Assembly (NCBI GenBank): GCA_963924555.1
Contig: OZ004588.1
Coordinates: 2,170,001-2,234,000, forward strand
Direction: 5' to 3'
DNA: 64,000 nt
Origin: Crambe crambe
Taxonomy: Eukaryota; Porifera; Demospongiae; Poecilosclerida; Crambeidae
In this document: in pieces, positions 58,692 to 64,000 of the stretch
Layout of the letters: each line of letters opens with the position of its first letter
Position numbering within the stretch: position 1 is the stretch's first letter
The notes under the pieces: generated by a model
What the model saw: the letters and a program-made list of their open reading frames with translations, nothing else
What the model was told of the DNA's origin: nothing
Database searches by the model: none
Made by a program: the position numbers and the translations under genes

Positions 58692-60406
58692 GTATCTAGT
58701 TACACACTCATACCTGTGACTTCTCCATAGGAGTACAGAGGGATTGTAATGGCTGTGGTTTATTACTGCTGGAGGGTGTGTCTATGGGTATGAAGTATAC
58801 ATGTGTCTGACCTCCCATGCAAATTCAAGACAGTTTTGCTAACATGATGCAGCCCAAATCATCAACTTGTCTCACCTTTGCCCCAAAACTAACTTTGCTA
58901 AATGCTAAATTGATGGAGTTAGAGGAAGTGATAAGCTCTTCTTTGTAGCATAGGAGCCTCCAAAAGTGCAAACCAATTTAAGTACTACAATTTATGCCAA
59001 ATACACCAATATGGACATAGCTGTTAAATTATAGTAAGCCACCACCTATTGCAACCTCTCTATAGGATCTTAGGGTACAGAAATATCATACTGTATGTCC
59101 GGCAGTCATCTTGCTCAGACATGGATGACTGATGACTTCCCCAGTCATTCCTGATTGAGCTGTAATGACTCCACGTAATCTTTATGAGAGACATTGTATT
59201 ACTGTCTGCTATTTCCACACCAATATGGACAAGTCCAACATTATAGAAAGCCACACCTATTACAACCTCTCTATAGGAACTGAGAGGACAGAAATATCAT
59301 ACTGTATATATTACCTGGAATTAATAGGCTCCTGCAGATTATGCTCAAATTTATACACAAGATTCTATTCTGAGATCCTCACTCTAGCCCCTCAATTATT
59401 CCCAAAGATTCTCTTATACATAGCTATATGGCAACAGGGCTGGATTCAGATTATTAAATAGATGGAGTTGTATGACTAGGGGCACACACACTGGACCATG
59501 GGGGAGGGTGTGGGAAAGGGCATATGGCATGGGAATTATTTGGAGGACCATGTATGTTGTATGTATGTTGGCTTCACTGATAGTTTGCCACATTTTGAGC
59601 TTTTAAAGTTTGTGCATAAACTTGAATAATCCAAGTAGAGTAGTCTCCTATACCATAGATACATTTGTGTATGGTGTTACATTCCTGTGGGTTGTTATAA
59701 ACTAATGGTTTGTAACCTCAATACATAATCAAACCATGATAATAACATTGAACTGCATGCCTATACCAACTATCCGTAATAATGTAGCAGTTATTTTTGC
59801 TGGCTTCTTCAAGCTTCTTCTTCAATCTTGTTCAGCTTCTTGCCCTATTCCACCACCTCTAAATGGCATGTGTGGTCAGTCATATGCTAGCACTTGTGTA
59901 GGTAAGGGGTGGACCACACCAAATTATGACATCTTTGAAGTGACATATGCATGGAAATCAGTTTTTATGTACTAAGTTATAAAATGTGTGTCCTTGAAAG
60001 TGTTCTTACCACTTTGATTAAGTATGAAGTATATATAATTATTATGAAGTATTATTATTGTCAAAGTAGAAATGCACATGACCAAGCAAGTAGGTATGGT
60101 CAAAATCACTGTGCACCGTTTTAGGGGAGTGGGGGCCAACCACCCCCCCCCCCCCGAATATGTTAGGGAAAGTCCAACTTGGTCACCATCTTATTCACCC
60201 ATAATCTCGACTGTGGGGTGTGTTGGGGTGTGCCAAATTAAACAGCTGTGGGTCCCTTTCCATAGGAGCTGCTGAGTCAGTTTGGGGAGTCCAAAACTCA
60301 CGGATTTTCACCTGCTGAGCAATATGTATTGATATATTTTCACTAAGTTGTGGTTAATATGGGTACATCCTTGTTAATTAGTGTGTCATTGATATTTTGT
60401 TTGTAG
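58692..60406. other. Intron between the Ser/Pro-rich exon and the Death exon
   Basis: From 58799 it belongs to duplication copy B and matches 1-2131 apart from the missing 512 bp. A poly-C run is at about 60144-60155. No gene seen. Confidence 0.6.
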
Positions 60407-60673
60407 CTCCTCCACTGAGCTTAAGCAATGTTGTTGCAGTCCTAAACAAACTTTCGTGGAGCCGTGTTTGTGAAATACTGAAAATCCCCCAGACTAAGTT
60501 AAATACTATCAAAGACGAGTGTGATACGGATGAGGAAAGACTTTTAGCCATTGTTAAATATTTTTTATTAAATGATCCGAATGCGTCCTGGAGGAGACTT
60601 ATATATCAGCTTGACGATTATTATCATTCAGATATAGCAGACAGGATACGGAGGTATGCAGAGAAACTAACAG
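60407..60673 (+). CDS. Death-domain exon of the second gene (copy B)
   Basis: 267 bp, phase 1-1, acceptor TTTGTTTGTAG, donor AACAG/GTTAGT, all as in copy A. It reads LSNVVAVLNKLSWSRVCEIL, then KIPQTKLNTIKDECDTDEER, IVKYFLLNDPNASWRRLIYQ and DIADRIRRYAEKL. Compared with copy A, 14 residues differ: R to S twice, G to C, E to K twice, T to P, F to I, R to K, W to F, F to L, C to Y, E to D, D to Y and K to R. Only one changed codon is silent. The reading frame and splice sites are intact, so the exon is presumably under selection, not decaying. It joins in frame to the exon at 58115-58691. Downstream exons of this gene are outside the window. Confidence 0.75.
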
Positions 60674-61300
60674 GTTAGTGAGAGCTTCAAACATATTGAC
60701 ATATGTACATGAATAGGTTGCATGTGCAGTTAAAACATTGCTGCTATTCTGTTCCACAGGACTCAGTTGTATTATCTCTAATCTCCATGACGTTTTACAT
60801 AATTACATAATTATATCTGCTGAGTCAGCTATATCATTGTAACTACTTGACTGCTGCACATGCTGAGACCCATGCCCAGTTGTTAAGAGTAGAGACTCAA
60901 AGTCTGTAGTACATGTAACAAAGTTTAATTTTTTGCTTGTCAATTTCATTGCACTATTACATTCACTCTGACCCTTGAAGTTAATGAGTTATGTATGTAA
61001 CTCTTTACTGGTATAAAATAGAGTCTTATAGTAGCCACCATTAGAACCAACATGTATATAATCAGCTCTCTGCTGATGTCTGAAATCAGTCTGGAATCAA
61101 CAAAGTTATACTGTAGTTCCAGAATTTTCCAAGTTGAATATTTCACATTTTTATTTTTTAATTTCGGAAACATTATATACAACATCCAAAAATTTTCAAC
61201 AATGAATTGTTATTGCATCAGATGTGCGTGAATTAGAGTTCGACTAGTTACTGCATGTATGTATGTAATGGCAGAGTCTGTGGCTGAGTCACAATGTGAG

Positions 61301-61647
61301 GTGGATTCCTGCATCAGAGGCTATCATGAATACAGAGCAATATGGACAGCAGCTATTGGAGAGTCTCTTTGTTGTATTAGGGGAGCCTACTAATACAATA
61401 GATCAATACGCTGTTGCTGTAATTAGAAGTGGACTAGTTGTTGGACATTTGCCTAAGAAGATTTCAAGAGTTTGCTCACTTTTTTTTGAGGAGAGGAGGT
61501 ACCATATATTGTATAGTCACCAACACCAGAAGATATTCCGCAGACCTCCCTCAAGGTGGATTAGAGATCCCCTGTACTTTGCATTTTGAAGGGATCAATT
61601 CTTTGAGAAGACACTTAAAAAAATGCATGCCCAATCTCAATTCATAA
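61301..61647 (+). pseudogene. HIRAN-like accessory gene, copy B
   Basis: It has the same ancestral frameshift as copy A, plus an extra T in the poly-T run near 61480 that breaks the frame a second time: CSLFFEERRYH in one frame, RRGGTIYCIVTNTRRYSADL in the next. The start codon position reads GTG instead of ATG. Confidence 0.55.
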
Positions 61648-62133
61648 TCAGTACTTAAATCATTGTTTTCATCTGCTAAAATTATATTATAAAAGTTACT
61701 ACCGTACAGCGGTTTTTTATATTTCGTTAATCATCAAAGGACAATACAGATGAAGAATTACGGTAGTCTTTTATTCGGTATGGTACGATTATTTTAGCGC
61801 ATGTACAAAATATCTGCGGACTTCGCTTCACAGCTGCTTTTTCACTGGCTTGCATACTATTCTTTGCCTTCATTTCTTCAGGTATAGCCCTCTTCGCAAT
61901 CGTGGCGACTTCTTAAGTGATGGAATCTAGCTAGCTAAGAAGAAAGTGGACCAGAAGGTTATGTAAGTTACATATATTGCATGCTGTAGTTGAATGTACG
62001 AACGTCTACATGTGGCTAAATGGTGGCTTTACATTGGAAATAGAAAAATTTTCGATAGACTGATTACTGAAATTACCGAATTTTTATTCCCACCAAGATT
62101 ATCCCGCTGCAAGGTACACATTAAGTACATCAA

Positions 62134-62966
62134 TCAATCACTGTTCACATCCACTTCTTTTATCTCTGAATCTTCCACACCAAGTGCTTTATTGTCAACA
62201 TCAAGTGCTTGACATATTCCAGCTTCGTTCACTATGAATGACGGATTATCAGAATGTGCTGAACTGTCTTGACAAGCCATTTGGCACCAAGTTCTTTCAT
62301 AGCTGGTAAACATAGGTCAGCAGGTTCCAATCTTGATCCAACTGCTCTGCTATATGACTTGAATACCAGTCTTGAAATTTTCGCCGAAGATAATCCTTCA
62401 CAGGCTTATTAACAGAGATGTCCATTGGCTGTAATAAATCTGTGGTATTAGCAGGCAACAAACAAACATGAATCGAATTCTCTTCAAGAATAGCATTAAC
62501 ACATGGAGTGATTTGACCTTTAAAATTATCCATAATCACAAGGGCAGACTTGTCTTCCCCCAAATTGTCTCTTTGCTTTTCAACATATGGAATGATTATG
62601 GCTTTGATGTATTGAAACATCGTTTCTTCATTTGACCAATGTTTGGGTGAATGTGTAATATTCCAGTCACTCGGAAATTTGAAATGAGGGTGACAACGGT
62701 TTGTCTTGACAGTGGAAGTGACATCATTTAGAAATTCAAATGTGAAAAATTGGCAACACTAAATTTGTTCTTTGTTGTTGTGGTGGCTTTTCACTGGACC
62801 ACACAAGAAGTGAATTTACCCATGGTCTGTAGCCACCAAACTCTTCTAACTTGAACTTGCCATATGCCATCACAATACCTCGAGCAGCAGCAACAACAAT
62901 ACATGCAGATACAACACGTCCAGCTTCTCTCAGTTTCAGCAAATATGCTTGCACAACCATTGTCAT
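62134..62966 (-). pseudogene. Pogo-like transposase, copy B, 3' part
   Basis: Contains VVQAYLLKLREAGRVVSACI, ALVIMDNFKGQ and LLPANTTDLLQPMDISVNK. It shares the frameshift after WYSSHIAEQL with copy A and has its own indels (for example a missing base near 62252 and a 12-bp deletion near 62685). The N-terminal part lies beyond the nested insertion, outside the window. Confidence 0.8.
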
Positions 62967-64000
62967 AGGGTGGAATGTCCCCCGCTTAGAATGACCCGGG
63001 GGTCATTTTACCCTAGGGTGAAGTGACCTGGGGTCACTCTAACCTAGGCTGGAATGACCCCCCTGGGTCACTCAGCCCTAGGGTATATTGACCCCTCTAG
63101 GATGTAGTGACCCCCTGGGTCACTTTGCCCTTTGGTATAATGACTTCTCCCTCCCCGTCTCTACATAGGATGTGGAATTAGACAATCAAATCAATTACTT
63201 TGGTGAACATCAAAACCACTTGATACTTTATTTTTCTTCCATGCTGCTGCTGGTGCTGTGACACATTGCTTATGAAACCACTGAGTCTTGGCATGAGCTG
63301 CAACTGATCATTTTCCATATTCAGTTACAAAAAATCTCAAAGGTAATTACTGCCAAACTTGAGCTTTTTTCTGGTTTTTCTGCTGTGGTCAGCGCCGATT
63401 TTGTAACATTTGAAAAGATGCTTCCAAAACTTGTGTAATATATGCAACAGAGTGACGCTGCAAACAATCACTGCCATTACCCTGAATTTTTGCACATTGA
63501 CGAAACATATATCCAGTGGAGTAGGAATAGGAAATTTATCGGGGGAGGGGGGCAGGGACAATAATAAGTTAATCACAGTATTAGCAACAAAATTCAATCC
63601 TTCTGTCATTAAATTGAACATATGCATTAGATAACAGTCAGCAAGCAGCAGTGAAATTGCTGACATCACACTGCAATGACATGTAATTGCTTGGTGCTTG
63701 GTCTTACTTTCAATATACTGTTCATATTTTTTCTTTTTTTTGGGGGGGGGGGGCAGTGCCTCTTCATCTATGGTATTGGGGGGCAGTGGGCCCCCTGTCC
63801 CCCTCTCCCACCATTCCTACTCCACTGTCTGATATCATAAATACAGTCTCGCGGGCCAATCCTTTACCAAAATACACCTCCCGCCACGCTGATATCAACG
63901 GAAACTGTTGATATTAAATTAGCCAGGGGCTGCTAAAAAAAACTGTAAAGAAATATTGTTCTGTGATCATGAAGTGCCGAATACTTATTAGAGTATGCGC
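62967..64000. mobile_element. Foldback element with GGGTCA/TGACCC arrays, copy B (partial)
   Basis: The left array (62967-63150) matches copy A with few changes; the right array is outside the window. Confidence 0.7.
63514..63827. mobile_element. MITE copy B with CAGTGGAGTAGGAAT ends
   Basis: Same ends as 5236-5442 but 314 bp, retaining an internal block of about 100 bp (about 63603-63700) absent from copy A. Confidence 0.7.

Larger units (their letters stand above)
58799..64000 (+). repeat. Segmental duplication, copy B
   Basis: Partner of 1-5614, same orientation, continuing past the window end. It contains the Death exon (60407-60673) and the pogo-like element from 61111. It lacks 512 bp present in copy A and has about 100 bp extra near 63603. 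Confidence 0.95.
61111..64000. mobile_element. Pogo-like transposon, copy B (right end outside window)
   Basis: The left terminal repeat CTGTAGTTCCAGAA starts at 61111 after TA (61109-61110). The content parallels 2836-5614, including the nested elements. It was carried here by the segmental duplication, not by independent transposition, because the flanks also match. Confidence 0.85.

Noticed and set aside
1..64000. tRNA or rRNA genes
   Set aside because: I looked for B-box-like GGTTCGAATCC and conserved rRNA strings and saw none. A covariance-model search would settle it.

Overview
The window is eukaryotic and most likely from an early-branching animal, with a demosponge such as Amphimedon queenslandica as my best guess. 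The reasons are AT-rich DNA, small GT-AG introns, domain exons that nearly all have phase 1-1 boundaries, an expanded family joining Death domains to ROC-COR GTPase domains, many MITEs, and sponge/cnidarian-style pogo and IS630-like elements. The species cannot be proven without a search.

Layout. (1) From before base 1 to 23859 (+) I read one multi-exon gene: three Death-domain-like exons (2132-2398, 7439-7732, 14140-14403), a large ROC-COR GTPase exon (21009-23153), a linker exon (23284-23364) and a terminal Death-domain exon (23546-23859). Every junction is phase 1, so the exons join in frame. The introns hold a nested transposon (2836-6316), a 28-bp minisatellite (7944-9020), a broken IS630-type transposase between ~630-bp direct repeats (9046-12196), MITEs, and two decayed pieces of a second COR domain (19083-19590). 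(2) From 23860 to about 56300 there is no intact gene that I recognise. It is a mosaic of modules repeated many times. Some have splice-like borders and short open frames, others look like 5' exons with a palindromic TGCGCATGCGCA motif, and MITEs and foldbacks are scattered through it. I read it as a decaying tandem gene family of unknown function. (3) From about 56800 to 57930 there are candidate exons on the minus strand. (4) At 58115 (+) a second gene starts. A Ser/Pro-rich first exon (58115-58691) should splice, in phase 1, to a Death-domain exon (60407-60673) paralogous to the one at 2132.

The first 5.6 kb and the last 5.2 kb (58799-64000) are two copies of one direct segmental duplication that also carries the nested transposon. 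Intron and transposon sequence differ by roughly 1-2 percent between copies. The Death-domain exon differs at 18 of 267 bases, with 14 amino-acid changes and only one purely synonymous codon change. This apparent diversifying selection on an adaptor domain is the most interesting signal here.

How the genes work together is inference. ROC-COR proteins act as GTP-regulated switches and Death domains pair with other Death domains, so these genes probably encode intracellular signalling scaffolds for innate immunity or cell death whose interaction domains are duplicated, shuffled and diversified in tandem.
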